A DNA stretch of 64,000 nt, taken from contig NZ_JACKVK010000008.1 in the NCBI RefSeq assembly GCF_025823185.1, forward strand, positions 435,565 through 499,564, given 5' to 3'. The stretch comes from Mycobacterium yunnanensis. GTDB taxonomy: Bacteria > Actinomycetota > Actinomycetes > Mycobacteriales > Mycobacteriaceae. A model generated the notes under the pieces. It saw nothing but the letters and a program-made list of their open reading frames with translations. It was not told where the DNA came from and ran no database searches. Position numbers and translations under genes: made by a program. The stretch's first letter is position 1. Each line of letters opens with the position of its first letter. Of the stretch, positions 16,079 through 24,943 are shown piece by piece.

Positions 16079-17058
16079 CGCCGTCGCTGGCCGACCTGCT
16101 CGAGCGCCTCCACGTGGTGTCGCTGCCCATGCGAGTTCGCTTCCGCGGCATCGACGTTCGCGAGGTGGCCCTGATCGACGGGCCGGTCGGCTGGGGGGAA
16201 TTCGGCGCGTTCGGCGAGTACGCGCCCGACGAGGCGGTGCACTGGCTCGCCTCTGCCGTCGAGGCGGCCTACGTCGCATCGCCCGTCCCACTGCGCCAGT
16301 GGATTCCGATCAACGCCACCGTCCCCGCCGTGCCGGCGTCACGGGTGCCCGAGGTGCTGGCCCGCTTTCCGGGTGCGGGCACCGCGAAGGTCAAGGTGGC
16401 CGAGCGGGGGCAGACCCTGGCCGACGACGTCGCCCGCGCCGACGCGGTACGCCAACTGGTTCCGGTGGTGCGGGTCGACGCCAACGGCGGGTGGACGGTC
16501 GACGAGGCGGTCGCGGCGTGCCGGGAGCTGACCGCGACTGGGCCGCTGGAGTACGTCGAACAACCCTGCGCGACGATCGCGGAACTGGCCGAGCTGCGCG
16601 GTCTGGTGGACGTACCGGTGGCCGCGGACGAGAGCATCCGCAAGGCCGACGACCCCCTGCGCGTGGTTCGTCTGAAGGCCGCGGATGTCGCCGTCGTCAA
16701 GGTCGCCCCGCTGGGCGGCGTGTCACGTCTGCTCGACATCGCACGCCAGATCGACGTCCCCGTCGTCGTGTCCAGTGCGCTGGATTCGGCGGTCGGCATG
16801 TCCAGGGGCTTGCTGGCTGCGGCGTGCTTGCCGGAGCTGCGCCACGCCTGCGGGCTGGGCACCGGCGGGCTGTTCGTCGAGGACGTGACGGAGTCGGTCG
16901 TCCCGGTCGACGGCCGGTTGCCCGTTGGGCCCGTCAGCCCCGACCCGGCGCGGCTGTCCGACCTGGCGGCGGCACCGGATCGGCGGCAGTGGTGGGTCGA
17001 CAGGGTCCGGGCCTGCTACCCGTTGCTGGCCTCGCCCCAAGTAGGGTCGACCGGGTGA
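16075..17058 (+). CDS. menC: o-succinylbenzoate synthase (menaquinone biosynthesis)
   Basis: 327 residues, as in M. tuberculosis MenC (about 326). Enolase-superfamily dehydratase that aromatises SHCHC to o-succinylbenzoate. Visible active-site set: K105/K107 (AKVKV), metal ligands D135 (VDANGG), E162 (YVEQP) and D185 (AADES), and the second base K209 (VVKVAPLGG). The alpha/beta lid precedes the barrel. Start GTG overlaps the previous stop in GTGA, and its own TGA overlaps the GTG of bpoC in the same way. Downstream menD supplies the SEPHCHC precursor; MenB (opposite strand, 11 kb away) acts two steps later. Confidence 0.94.
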   Translation: MTPSLADLLERLHVVSLPMRVRFRGIDVREVALIDGPVGWGEFGAFGEYAPDEAVHWLASAVEAAYVASPVPLRQWIPINATVPAVPASRVPEVLARFPGAGTAKVKVAERGQTLADDVARADAVRQLVPVVRVDANGGWTVDEAVAACRELTATGPLEYVEQPCATIAELAELRGLVDVPVAADESIRKADDPLRVVRLKAADVAVVKVAPLGGVSRLLDIARQIDVPVVVSSALDSAVGMSRGLLAAACLPELRHACGLGTGGLFVEDVTESVVPVDGRLPVGPVSPDPARLSDLAAAPDRRQWWVDRVRACYPLLASPQVGSTG

Positions 17059-17837
17059 ATTTGGCGTACGACGACCGTGGCTCGGGAGAGCCCGTCCTGT
17101 TCATTGCCGGCCGCGGGGGAGCGGGCCGGACGTGGCACCTGCACCAGGTACCGGCGTTTCAGCGGGCCGGCTATCGCGTCGTCACCTTCGACAACAGGGG
17201 CATCGGCGCCACCGAGAACGCCCAGGGCTTCACCACCGAGCAGGTGGTCTTCGACACGGCCAAGCTCATCGAGAAGCTCGACGCAGGTCCCGTCCGCGTA
17301 GTGGGCGTCTCGATGGGATCCTTCATCGCCCAGGAGCTCGCGCTGGCCCGTCCCGACCTGGTCTCCGCGGCGGTGTTGATGGCCACCCGCGGCCGTGAGG
17401 ACCGCACCCGCGAATTCTTCAGCGCCGCCGAATTCGAGTTCCTGCAGGCGGGGATCGAACTGCCGCCGAAGTTCGAGGCGAAGTTGCGACTTCTGGAGAG
17501 CTTCTCACCCAAGACGCTCAACGACGAGGCTGCCGTACGGGACTGGATCGACATGTTCACCATGTGGCCGACGAAGTCGACGCCGGGTCTGCGCAGCCAG
17601 CTCAGGATCCGGCCGGAGACCAACCGGCTGCCTGCTTACCGGAACATTACGGCGCCCGCGCTGGTGATCGGTTTCGCCGACGACGTGGTGCTGCCGCCGC
17701 ACCTCGGGCGGGAAGTCGCCGACGCCCTGCCCAACGGTCGCTACCTGCAGATACCCGATGCCGGGCACCTCGGTTTCATCGAACGTCCCGACGTCGTCAA
17801 CGCCGCCATGCTCGAATTCTTCGGCGCGGGGGTATGA
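17055..17837 (+). CDS. bpoC: alpha/beta hydrolase BpoC (MenH-position hydrolase)
   Basis: 260 residues; M. tuberculosis BpoC (Rv0554) is 262 and holds the same place between menC and menD. Catalytic triad candidates: S86 in the nucleophile elbow GVSMG, D209/D210 in GFADDVVLP and H238 in DAGHLGF. Early HG-like oxyanion loop is GRGGAG. It was named for non-haem bromoperoxidase similarity, but true metal-free haloperoxidase activity is a side reaction of such hydrolases. Its place between menC and menD suggests the MenH step (SHCHC synthase), though MenH-type assignment is inference. GTGA overlap with menC. Confidence 0.85.
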   Translation: MNLAYDDRGSGEPVLFIAGRGGAGRTWHLHQVPAFQRAGYRVVTFDNRGIGATENAQGFTTEQVVFDTAKLIEKLDAGPVRVVGVSMGSFIAQELALARPDLVSAAVLMATRGREDRTREFFSAAEFEFLQAGIELPPKFEAKLRLLESFSPKTLNDEAAVRDWIDMFTMWPTKSTPGLRSQLRIRPETNRLPAYRNITAPALVIGFADDVVLPPHLGREVADALPNGRYLQIPDAGHLGFIERPDVVNAAMLEFFGAGV

Positions 17838-17849
17838 CAGGCTGTCAGA

Positions 17850-19496
17850 GTGAACCCGTCGACGATCCAAGCGCGCATCGTCGTCGATGAATTGATTCGG
17901 GGCGGCGTCCGTGACGTGGTGCTGTGCCCCGGCTCGCGCAACGCCCCGCTGGCGTTCGCCCTGCACGACGCCGACCGCGCAGGCCGGTTGCGGCTGCACG
18001 TGCGCATCGACGAGCGCACCGCCGGGTTCCTGGCGATCGGGTTGGCGGCCTCCGGCTCGCCGGTCTGCGTGGCCATGACCTCCGGCACCGCCGTGGCCAA
18101 TCTCGGGCCTGCGGTGGTGGAGGCCAACTACGCCCGCGTGCCGCTGGTGGTGCTCAGCGCCAACCGGCCCTACGAACTCCTGGGCACCGGCGCCAACCAG
18201 ACGATGGAACAACTCGGCTACTTCGGTACCCAGGTGCGCTCCACCATCAGCCTCGGGTTGGCCGAGGGCGCCACCGAGACGATGGCAGCGCTCAACGCCC
18301 AGTGGCGTTCGGCGACGTGTCGAGTCCTGGTGGCGGCCAAGGGATCTCGCAGTGCCAACGCCGGACCCGTGCAGTTCGACATTCCGCTGCGCGAGCCGCT
18401 GGTGCCGGGGGTCGACGAGTCCGGTGAGTACGCCCCCGAGGGGCGGCCCGACGGCACGCCGTGGACCTACACACCGCCGGTGACCTTCGACCAACCACTC
18501 GACGTCGACGTGACACCCGACACCGTCGTGATCGCCGGGCACGGTGCGGGCTCGCACCCGAACCTGGCGGGCCTGCCGACGGTGGCCGAACCCACCGCGC
18601 CGCCTGCCGAGAACGCCCTGCACCCGTTGGCGCTGCCGGCGCTCAAGCCCCGGCAGGTCATCATGCTGGGCCGGCCGACGCTGCACCGCGGGGTGTCGGC
18701 CTTGCTGGCTGACCCCTCGGTGCCCGTCTTCGCGCTCACCACCGGCCCGCGGTGGCCCGACGTGTCGGGCAACTCGCAGGCCACCGGCACCCGCGCGGTG
18801 ATCACGGGCACGCCCGACGAGGCCTGGCTGCGGCGCTGCGCCGACGCCAACGCCCATGCGCTGGCGACGGTGCGCACTCAACTGGCGTCGCACCCCCTCA
18901 CCACGGGGCTGCACGTGGCGGCCGCCGTCGTCGACGGGTTGCGGCCGGGGGACCAGCTGGTGCTCGGCGCGTCCAACCCGGTGCGTGACGCGGCGCTCGT
19001 CGGGTTGGACGCCCACGGCGTCAAAGTCCGGTCCAACCGTGGCGTCGCGGGCATCGACGGCACGGTGTCGACCGCGATCGGCGCCGCCCTGGCCCACGAA
19101 CGGACCGGTGACGGCACCCGGGTGCCGCGGACCGTCGCCCTGATAGGCGATCTGACCTTCGTCCACGACAGCTCCGGGTTGCTTATCGGCCCCACCGAAC
19201 CGCTTCCCAAGAGTCTGACCATCGTGGTGTCCAACGACAACGGCGGCGGCATCTTCGAGCTGCTCGAGCAGGGCGACCCGCGGTTCTCCGACGTGTCCTC
19301 TCGCGTGTTCGGCACCCCGCACGACGTCGACGTGGGCGCGTTGTGTCGCGCGTACCACGTCGAATGTCGGCAGGTCGAATTGGACGGTCTCGCAGAGGAT
19401 CTCGACACCGCCGCCGACGGCTTGCGCGTGCTGGAGGTGAAGGCCGACCGCTCGTCGCTGCGGGCGCTGCACGCATCGATCCGAGAAGCGCTGTGA
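17850..19496 (+). CDS. menD: SEPHCHC synthase (2-succinyl-5-enolpyruvyl-6-hydroxy-3-cyclohexene-1-carboxylate synthase)
   Basis: 548 residues, close to the tuberculosis enzyme. Thiamine-diphosphate enzyme that joins 2-oxoglutarate and isochorismate, the first committed step of menaquinone synthesis. The N-terminal PYR domain opens with [16 protein letters not shown] and has the cofactor-activating glutamate E55 (DERTAGF). The C-terminal PP domain has the TPP-Mg motif [11 protein letters not shown]...[13 protein letters not shown] mid-domain lies between. GTG or TTG starts are not needed: the start is GTG at 17850, 12 bp after the bpoC stop. The TGA overlaps the GTG of the following membrane protein gene. 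Confidence 0.96.
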   Translation: MNPSTIQARIVVDELIRGGVRDVVLCPGSRNAPLAFALHDADRAGRLRLHVRIDERTAGFLAIGLAASGSPVCVAMTSGTAVANLGPAVVEANYARVPLVVLSANRPYELLGTGANQTMEQLGYFGTQVRSTISLGLAEGATETMAALNAQWRSATCRVLVAAKGSRSANAGPVQFDIPLREPLVPGVDESGEYAPEGRPDGTPWTYTPPVTFDQPLDVDVTPDTVVIAGHGAGSHPNLAGLPTVAEPTAPPAENALHPLALPALKPRQVIMLGRPTLHRGVSALLADPSVPVFALTTGPRWPDVSGNSQATGTRAVITGTPDEAWLRRCADANAHALATVRTQLASHPLTTGLHVAAAVVDGLRPGDQLVLGASNPVRDAALVGLDAHGVKVRSNRGVAGIDGTVSTAIGAALAHERTGDGTRVPRTVALIGDLTFVHDSSGLLIGPTEPLPKSLTIVVSNDNGGGIFELLEQGDPRFSDVSSRVFGTPHDVDVGALCRAYHVECRQVELDGLAEDLDTAADGLRVLEVKADRSSLRALHASIREAL

Positions 19497-20041
19497 GGTC
19501 GACCGTCGAACAGCTCGTCCGATGGCTGAAGTCGTCGAGGCAGAGCTTGATTCCGCACCTGTACGGCGACCCGAGCGAGACGCGGGCAGAACGGATCATC
19601 CGCCGCGTGCGGATCGGGGTCGTCATCGCCGCCTGCCTGGTGACGCTGCAATCGGTGCTGCTGGTGCTCGGCGCCTGGCGCGACGACCGCCAAATCGAAG
19701 GTGACATGGGGGTCGCGGCCGCGGAGGTGCTCGACGCGGGTCCGCGCCGCTCGACCATCGAGTTCGTCACGCCCGACCGCGTGACCTACCGACCCGAGCT
19801 CGGGGTGCTGTACCCGTCCGAGCTGGACACCGGCATGCGCATCTACGTCGAATACGACAGGGCGAACCCCGATCTCGTCCGGGTGCAGGATCGCAACTCG
19901 TCGCTGGCCATCATCCCGGCGGCGTCGATTGCGGTCATGGGCTGGCTGGTCGCGGCGGCGGCACTGAGCGGGCTGGCACTCCTACAGCGACGGCTGAACG
20001 GTCAAGACTCCATCAAAGAGGTAAGCCAGTCGTCGTCGTAG
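19493..20041 (+). CDS. membrane protein, Rv0556-like (DUF3592-type)
   Basis: 182 residues from a GTG that overlaps the menD stop (GTGA). A basic N-terminal stretch (about 1-40) leads into a first membrane helix ([20 protein letters not shown], about 42-62), an extracytoplasmic beta-rich segment (about 65-145: [45 protein letters not shown]) and a second helix ([25 protein letters not shown]). This topology and the V-x-V-x-Y-D-P/R-x-N-P pattern are those of DUF3592-like proteins. The M. tuberculosis gene after menD (Rv0556, 171 aa) has the same place. Its last 40 bp overlap the convergent lipoprotein gene. Function unknown. Confidence 0.8.
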   Translation: MRSTVEQLVRWLKSSRQSLIPHLYGDPSETRAERIIRRVRIGVVIAACLVTLQSVLLVLGAWRDDRQIEGDMGVAAAEVLDAGPRRSTIEFVTPDRVTYRPELGVLYPSELDTGMRIYVEYDRANPDLVRVQDRNSSLAIIPAASIAVMGWLVAAAALSGLALLQRRLNGQDSIKEVSQSSS

Positions 20042-20709
20042 ACTTCGACCTTCTTTCCCGCGTGTAGATCGAATACCGTTGGCGTGCGGGTGTTCACCGG
20101 GTCGACCTCGTAGAGGTAGCCGAAGTTGGTCGACTCCATGGCGGCCAGGTCGTCGGTACTCTTCTCCGTCGCGCCGCTGAGCAGCTGCCGTACCTGGTAG
20201 TCCGGAAGGCCTGCCGTACGGGCGAATTCGGCGATCGTCGCGTCGTCGGGCCCGGCACCGCCGGGCTCCTGATGGGCCCACAGCTGCTGCACGAAGCGCT
20301 GGAACTCCCTGCCGGTGGCCGAGGTCGCGGCGCCGCCCCCCTGGCCTTCGTCGGCCGCGACGAACAGCGCGTTGGCCACCCGCGCGGAATGCCCACTGGT
20401 GCCGGGGCCGTCGAGGAACGTCATCGGCCGGTAGGTGATCGCCAGCTGGCCGGTGCCGATGTAATAGGCGAACTCGTCGCCGAAGTCGTGCTGCAGATCC
20501 GCGCAGTGCGTGCACTGCGGTTCGGTGTAGATCTCCAGCTGCACGGGCGCGTCCTCGGATCCGGCACGGATGCCGAACGAATCCTCCGTCACCGCGACCC
20601 GCGGCGGATTCGTGTCGCCCAGCGGTGTGCCCGCCACCGCCCGCGTACACCCGCTCACCACCAGCGCGAGGCTCAGCGCCACCGCGACGACGACCTGCCT
20701 AGAGCGCAT
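20002..20709 (-). CDS. DsbA-like thioredoxin-fold lipoprotein
   Basis: 235 residues from ATG 20709. N-terminal lipoprotein signal MRSRQVVVAVALSLALVVSGC with lipobox V-S-G-C, so it should be anchored outside the membrane. A DsbA-like thioredoxin fold follows with redox motif C-T-H-C in EPQCTHCADLQHDFG and the later GLPDYQVRQLL helix and cis-Pro region TPTVFDL. The family includes MPT53/Rv2969c-like oxidants and DsbG-like isomerases. It should help oxidise or reshape disulfides in exported proteins; several cysteine-bearing exported proteins lie in this window. 3' end overlaps the convergent Rv0556-like gene by 40 bp. Confidence 0.85.
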   Translation of the reverse strand: MRSRQVVVAVALSLALVVSGCTRAVAGTPLGDTNPPRVAVTEDSFGIRAGSEDAPVQLEIYTEPQCTHCADLQHDFGDEFAYYIGTGQLAITYRPMTFLDGPGTSGHSARVANALFVAADEGQGGGAATSATGREFQRFVQQLWAHQEPGGAGPDDATIAEFARTAGLPDYQVRQLLSGATEKSTDDLAAMESTNFGYLYEVDPVNTRTPTVFDLHAGKKVEVYDDDWLTSLMES

Positions 20710-20797
20710 TCCCGCATTATGAGCCTCGTCGAGAGTCTTCGCGTGTCGTATCCCCGCACGCAACCTTCAGTACAACCGCGGCTGTCAGCCTTCAGGG

Positions 20798-21925
20798 GTG
20801 CGCGTTGCAATCGTCGCGGAGTCGTTCCTCCCGAATGTCAACGGAGTCACCAACTCGGTACTTCGGGTGATGGAGCATCTCCGCAGGACGGGTCACGAAG
20901 TGCTCGTCATCGCCCCGGACAGTCCCCACGGTCAGCCGCCTGCCGACCGGGTTCACGACGGGGTGCGCATTCATCGGGTGCCGTCGAAGATGTTCCCGAA
21001 GGTGACCTCCTTGCCCCTCGGGGTGCCGCGGCCACGAATGGTCGGGGTGCTGCGGGGTTTCCAGCCGGACGTGGTCCACCTGGCGTCACCGGCGCTGCTC
21101 GGCTACGGCGGGCTGTTGGCGGCACGTCATCTGGGTGTGCCGACGGTGGCCGTGTTCCAAACCGACGTCGCGGGTTTCGCCGAGAGCTACGGCGCGGGCG
21201 TCATGACCCGTGCGGCGTGGGCGTGGACGCGCCATCTGCACGCCAAGGCCGATCGCACGTTGGCGCCGTCCACCTCGGCGATCGAGAACCTCACGGCGCA
21301 TCACGTTCCGCGCGTTCACCATTGGGGCCGCGGCGTGGACGTCAGCGGCTTCGTTCCCTCCGCCCGGGACGACGGGTTGCGGGCCGCGTGGTCGCCCACC
21401 GGCAAGCCGATCGTCGGTTTCGTCGGCCGGTTGGCCCCCGAGAAGCACGTCGAACGGCTCGCCGTCCTCGCCCGCCGTGACGATCTCCAGCTGGTCGTCG
21501 TCGGTGACGGCGTCGACCGCTCGAGCCTCGAATCGCTCATGCCCAGCGCCGTCTTCACCGGCGCACTCTACGGTCGCGATCTGGCCGCCGCGTACGCCAG
21601 CATGGACGTGTTCGTGCACGCTGGCGAGCACGAGACGTTCTGCCAAGCCGTCCAGGAGGCGATGGCCTCCGGTGTTCCCGTCGTCGCGCCGGATGCCGGC
21701 GGACCGCGAGATCTGGTGACGCCCATGCACACCGGTCTGCTTCTCGGGGTCGAAGAATTCGAGGCACGGTTGCCCGGCGCCGTCGACCATCTCTTGGCGC
21801 AGCGTCCGCGGTACTCGGTGGCGGCCCGGCGCAGCGTGCTGACCCGCACCTGGCCCTCGGTCTGCGAACAGCTCGTCGGCCACTACGACGCGGTGCTCGG
21901 CCGCCGCGGCGCGAAGGCCGCCTGA
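20798..21925 (+). CDS. mgtA: alpha-mannosyltransferase MgtA (GT4 family)
   Basis: 375 residues; the tuberculosis ortholog Rv0557 (378 aa, formerly PimB) has the same place after the menD block. GT-B fold retaining transferase that uses GDP-mannose. N-terminal loop [28 protein letters not shown], linker [16 protein letters not shown] with the nucleotide-diphosphate-binding R and K, and the E-x7-E motif in [12 protein letters not shown] close to the C-terminus. MgtA-type enzymes mannosylate a glucuronosyl diacylglycerol acceptor used in lipomannan-like glycolipid synthesis. GTG start at 20798. It is divergent from the DsbA-like lipoprotein gene with an 88-bp gap. Confidence 0.92.
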   Translation: MRVAIVAESFLPNVNGVTNSVLRVMEHLRRTGHEVLVIAPDSPHGQPPADRVHDGVRIHRVPSKMFPKVTSLPLGVPRPRMVGVLRGFQPDVVHLASPALLGYGGLLAARHLGVPTVAVFQTDVAGFAESYGAGVMTRAAWAWTRHLHAKADRTLAPSTSAIENLTAHHVPRVHHWGRGVDVSGFVPSARDDGLRAAWSPTGKPIVGFVGRLAPEKHVERLAVLARRDDLQLVVVGDGVDRSSLESLMPSAVFTGALYGRDLAAAYASMDVFVHAGEHETFCQAVQEAMASGVPVVAPDAGGPRDLVTPMHTGLLLGVEEFEARLPGAVDHLLAQRPRYSVAARRSVLTRTWPSVCEQLVGHYDAVLGRRGAKAA

Positions 21926-21984
21926 GCGGCACCGTCGCGCGTGGCGTGCACTGAGATGGCACGACATGCTGAACACTCATCGGG

Positions 21985-23259
21985 GTGCGGGATTCGGTGC
22001 GCGTCTGCCTCGTCGCGATCCTGGCCGGCGCGGTCATCGGGTTCGTCGGCGGGGCGTTCCGATGGTGTCTGCAGCAAGCCGACACCCTGCGGGTCGACCT
22101 GGCCGACTGGTCCCATCGTCTGGCCGGCCCCGGTTGGTTGATACCGGTGGCCGCCACGGCCGTCGGGGCCACCCTTGCGGCGCTGGTCGTGCGGTGGATG
22201 CCCCTGGCGGCGGGTAGCGGCATCCAACACGTCGAGGCGGTGTACCGCGGCGACGCCTCGCCACCGGAACTGCGGCTTCTGCCTGCCAAGTTCGTCGGCG
22301 GCGTGCTGGGCATCGGCTCCGGCCTGGTGCTGGGGCGCGAAGGTCCGACGGTGCACATGGGCGCGGCCATCGGCGCGGCTGCCGCGCGGTGCGCCCACCT
22401 CGGTGGGCAGACAGTCCGCATGCTGCAGACCGCCGTCGGCGGCGCGGGCCTCGCGGTGGCGTTCAACGCCCCGATCGGTGGCGTCCTGTTCACCCTCGAG
22501 GAGGTCACCAAGTCGTTCCGGCTGCCGACCGTGCTCGCGACGGCGTTCGCCGCGGCCACGGGGGTGGGGTGCGCCCGGCTCGTCGTCGGCGATCACCCCG
22601 ACTTCGCCGTGCCGCAGCTGAATTCACCTGGGCTGCAATGGTTGCCGCTGTTCGTCGTCTTCGGCCTGGCGACGGGATGTCTCGGGGTGTTCTACAACCG
22701 CCTGGTGTTGGCGTTCGTCGACTACCGGCCCCGCATTCCCACCCTGGCCAAGGCCGCCGCCATCGGCGCGGTGATCGGGCTCGTCATGTTCGTGCACCCC
22801 TTGGCCACGGGCGGCGGCGACACGCTGACCCAGTCGATCCTTGGCGGCCGGAGCCTCGAACTCGCCGTCGTCGTCGGCTTCCTCGTGCTGCGGTTCCTGG
22901 CCGGTCCGCTGTCCTATGCGGCGGCCGTGCCGGGCGGACTGTTCGCCCCGCTGCTGGCGCTCGGCACCCTGTGGGGCGTGCTGTTCGTCGGCTGCGTCGA
23001 CCCCCTGCTGCCAGGTGATCAGAGACCACTGGCCGTGCCGATGGCGATCGTCGGGATGGCGGCGTTCTTCGGAGCCACGGTCCGGGCGCCGGTGACGGGC
23101 GTCGTCCTGGTCGTCGAGATGACCGCCACGACGGCGGTCTTGGTGCCGATGCTGGCCGCGACCGCGGCCGCGGTGCTGGCGGCCGAACTCCTCGGCTCAC
23201 CGCCCATCTACGACAGCCTGCGCGAGCGGATGCCGCCCGAGCCGACGGGTGCGGCGTAG
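21985..23259 (+). CDS. ClC-family chloride/proton antiporter
   Basis: 424 residues, GTG start at 21985. All ClC signatures are visible: GSGIQ (77-81, usual GSGIP), GREGP at 117-121 with the gating glutamate E119, FTLEEV with the internal proton-path glutamate (E172/E173), GGLFAP in the second half, and a C-terminal tyrosine in SPPIYDSL that fits the chloride-coordinating Tyr. Both gating and proton glutamates are present, so it is more likely an exchanger than a channel. About 10-12 membrane helices and no CBS domains. It sits 59 bp after mgtA and may share its transcript. Confidence 0.93.
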   Translation: MRDSVRVCLVAILAGAVIGFVGGAFRWCLQQADTLRVDLADWSHRLAGPGWLIPVAATAVGATLAALVVRWMPLAAGSGIQHVEAVYRGDASPPELRLLPAKFVGGVLGIGSGLVLGREGPTVHMGAAIGAAAARCAHLGGQTVRMLQTAVGGAGLAVAFNAPIGGVLFTLEEVTKSFRLPTVLATAFAAATGVGCARLVVGDHPDFAVPQLNSPGLQWLPLFVVFGLATGCLGVFYNRLVLAFVDYRPRIPTLAKAAAIGAVIGLVMFVHPLATGGGDTLTQSILGGRSLELAVVVGFLVLRFLAGPLSYAAAVPGGLFAPLLALGTLWGVLFVGCVDPLLPGDQRPLAVPMAIVGMAAFFGATVRAPVTGVVLVVEMTATTAVLVPMLAATAAAVLAAELLGSPPIYDSLRERMPPEPTGAA

Positions 23260-23270
23260 GGCGGCCCGGC

Positions 23271-24095
23271 TCAGCCCTGCGCGAGTTCGGCGATCGGCTG
23301 CCATTCCTCCCAGGTCTTGATGCGCTTCTCGTAGTCGGCCTTGGCGAGCTGAATGGGCAAGCTGCCGAAGAACACTCGCAGCGGGGGCTCGTCCGCGTCG
23401 ACGACCTTGAGGATCGCCGCCGCCGAGGCCTTCGGGTCACCCGAGGCCGAGGTCCGCTGTTCGCGGGCCTTCTGCGCCGCGGCGTGAACCTCGGCGTAAT
23501 CGGGCAACTCCTCGGACCGCTTGGCCGACGACCCGCCCCAGTCGGTCGAGAACCCGCCCGGCTCGACGAGCGTCACGTGGATGCCGAACGACTCGACCTC
23601 CTGCGCCAAGGCCTGGCTGAACCCTTCCAGCGCCCACTTCGAGGCGTGATACATCCCCACGTTCTGGAACGCGGTGATGCCGCCGATCGAGGACACCTGG
23701 ATGATGTGGCCGCTGCGCTGGGCCCGCAGGAACGGCAGCGCCGCCTGGGTGATCCACAGCGCGCCGAAGACGTTGGTCTCCATCTGATCGCGGGCTTCCT
23801 GCTCGGTGAGCTCCTCCACGAAGCCGAATTGCCCGTATCCCGCGTTGTTGACGACGACGTCGAGGCGCCCGAAATGGTCGTGGGCCTGCTTGACCGCGGC
23901 GAAGTCGGCCGCGCGGTCGGTCACGTCGAGCGCGATCGGCAGCAGCGCGTCACCGTACTTCTCGGCCAGGTCGTCGAGCGTCGCCGTGTCGCGCGCGGTG
24001 GCGGCGACCTTGTCGCCCCGCTCCAGGGCAGCGGCCGTCCACTCTCGGCCGAAGCCTCGCGACGTGCCGGTGATGAACCACACCTTCTCGGCCAT
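23271..24095 (-). CDS. short-chain dehydrogenase/reductase (classical SDR)
   Basis: 274 residues. Cofactor motif TGTSRGFG at 10-17, NNAG at 83-86, and catalytic S136, Y149 and K153 (YHASK). The residue after beta strand 2 (ATARDT, R35) suggests NADP. SDRs of this group (Rossmann with DVTDRAADFAAV and the late QLAKADYEKRIKTWEEW tail) are common in mycobacteria, with unknown physiological substrates. Convergent to the ClC gene (11 bp apart) and divergent from menG, across an intergenic long hairpin. ATG at 24095. Confidence 0.9.
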   Translation of the reverse strand: MAEKVWFITGTSRGFGREWTAAALERGDKVAATARDTATLDDLAEKYGDALLPIALDVTDRAADFAAVKQAHDHFGRLDVVVNNAGYGQFGFVEELTEQEARDQMETNVFGALWITQAALPFLRAQRSGHIIQVSSIGGITAFQNVGMYHASKWALEGFSQALAQEVESFGIHVTLVEPGGFSTDWGGSSAKRSEELPDYAEVHAAAQKAREQRTSASGDPKASAAAILKVVDADEPPLRVFFGSLPIQLAKADYEKRIKTWEEWQPIAELAQG

Positions 24096-24115
24096 GCCTT
24101 CTCCTCACTCTTCTC

Positions 24116-24176
24116 CGCGAGCAGACGTAAAAGGCCCTGAAAGGGTGCGATCGAGGGCCGTTTACGTCTGCTCGCG
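24116..24176. repeat. long near-perfect inverted repeat in a divergent intergenic region
   Basis: Arms of 23 nt (24116-24138 and 24154-24176) pair with a single mismatch around a 15-nt loop. The outer part GCGAGCAGAC recalls the arm of the hairpin at 8090-8155. Unlike that one it lies between divergent genes (SDR and menG), so simple termination does not explain its position. It may end transcripts coming from upstream on either strand. Confidence 0.7.
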
Positions 24177-24241
24177 AGGGGTCCTGACTGCTACCAACGC
24201 CTCACCCGGTTACCCATTCCCGAGACGTGCGCATTCCCAGG

Positions 24242-24247
24242 TAGCGT
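24242..24247 (+). promoter_or_regulatory. -10 candidate for leaderless menG transcript
   Basis: TAGCGT fits TANNNT and ends 7 nt before the GTG at 24255, the spacing typical of leaderless mycobacterial mRNAs. Confidence 0.45.
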
Positions 24248-24254
24248 CGGTGGC

Positions 24255-24941
24255 GTGAGCCGTGCGACGTTGGAGAAGAACCCCCGCGAAGTGGCGTCGA
24301 TGTTCGACGGCGTCGCCCGCCGGTACGACATCACCAACACGGTGTTGTCGCTGGGCCAGGACCGGTATTGGCGCCGGGCGACGAGGGCGGCTCTGCAGAT
24401 CGGCCCCGGTGACGCGGTTCTCGACCTGGCGGCGGGCACGGCCGTGTCCACGGTGGAACTGGCCGAGTCTGGGGCCTGGTGCGTGGCGGCGGACTTCTCC
24501 GTCGGCATGCTGGCCGCGGGCGCGGCCCGGCCGGTGCCCAAGGTGGCCGGCGACGCGACGAAGCTGCCGTTCGCCGACGAGTCCTTCGACGCGGTGACCA
24601 TCAGCTTCGGCATCCGCAACGTCGTCGACCACGTCGCGGGGCTGCGCGAGATGGCGCGGGTGACCCGCCCCGGGGGCAGGTTGGTGGTGTGCGAGTTCTC
24701 CACGCCGACCAACCCCCTGTTCGGCACGGTCTATAAGGAGTATCTGATGCGCGCGTTGCCGTCGGCGGCCCGTGCGGTGTCGAGCAATCCCGACGCCTAC
24801 GTCTACCTGGCCGAGTCGATCCGCGCGTGGCCCGATCAGGCGGCCTTCGCCCGCAGGATCGCCGACGCCGGGTGGTCGGCCGTGCGGTGGCGCAACCTCA
24901 CCGGCGGCATCGTGGCCCTGCACGCCGCCGTGAAGCCGTAG
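24255..24941 (+). CDS. menG: demethylmenaquinone methyltransferase
   Basis: 228 residues. UbiE/MenG-type SAM methyltransferase that adds the ring methyl group in the last step of menaquinone synthesis. SAM motif I is [16 protein letters not shown] (56-71); the ubiE signature [24 protein letters not shown] lies at about 18-41; then [39 protein letters not shown] and the C-terminal [15 protein letters not shown]. Tuberculosis ortholog is Rv0558, likewise after mgtA. GTG start with a leaderless-type -10. Its stop lies 2 bp from the convergent LuxR-type regulator stop. Confidence 0.95.
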   Translation: MSRATLEKNPREVASMFDGVARRYDITNTVLSLGQDRYWRRATRAALQIGPGDAVLDLAAGTAVSTVELAESGAWCVAADFSVGMLAAGAARPVPKVAGDATKLPFADESFDAVTISFGIRNVVDHVAGLREMARVTRPGGRLVVCEFSTPTNPLFGTVYKEYLMRALPSAARAVSSNPDAYVYLAESIRAWPDQAAFARRIADAGWSAVRWRNLTGGIVALHAAVKP

Positions 24942-24943
24942 CC

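Noticed and set aside
17505..19472. Very long open frame on the minus strand across menD
   Set aside because: Shadow of menD: high-GC third positions leave the opposite strand open. Its translation is Arg/His/Gly-rich with no family signature.
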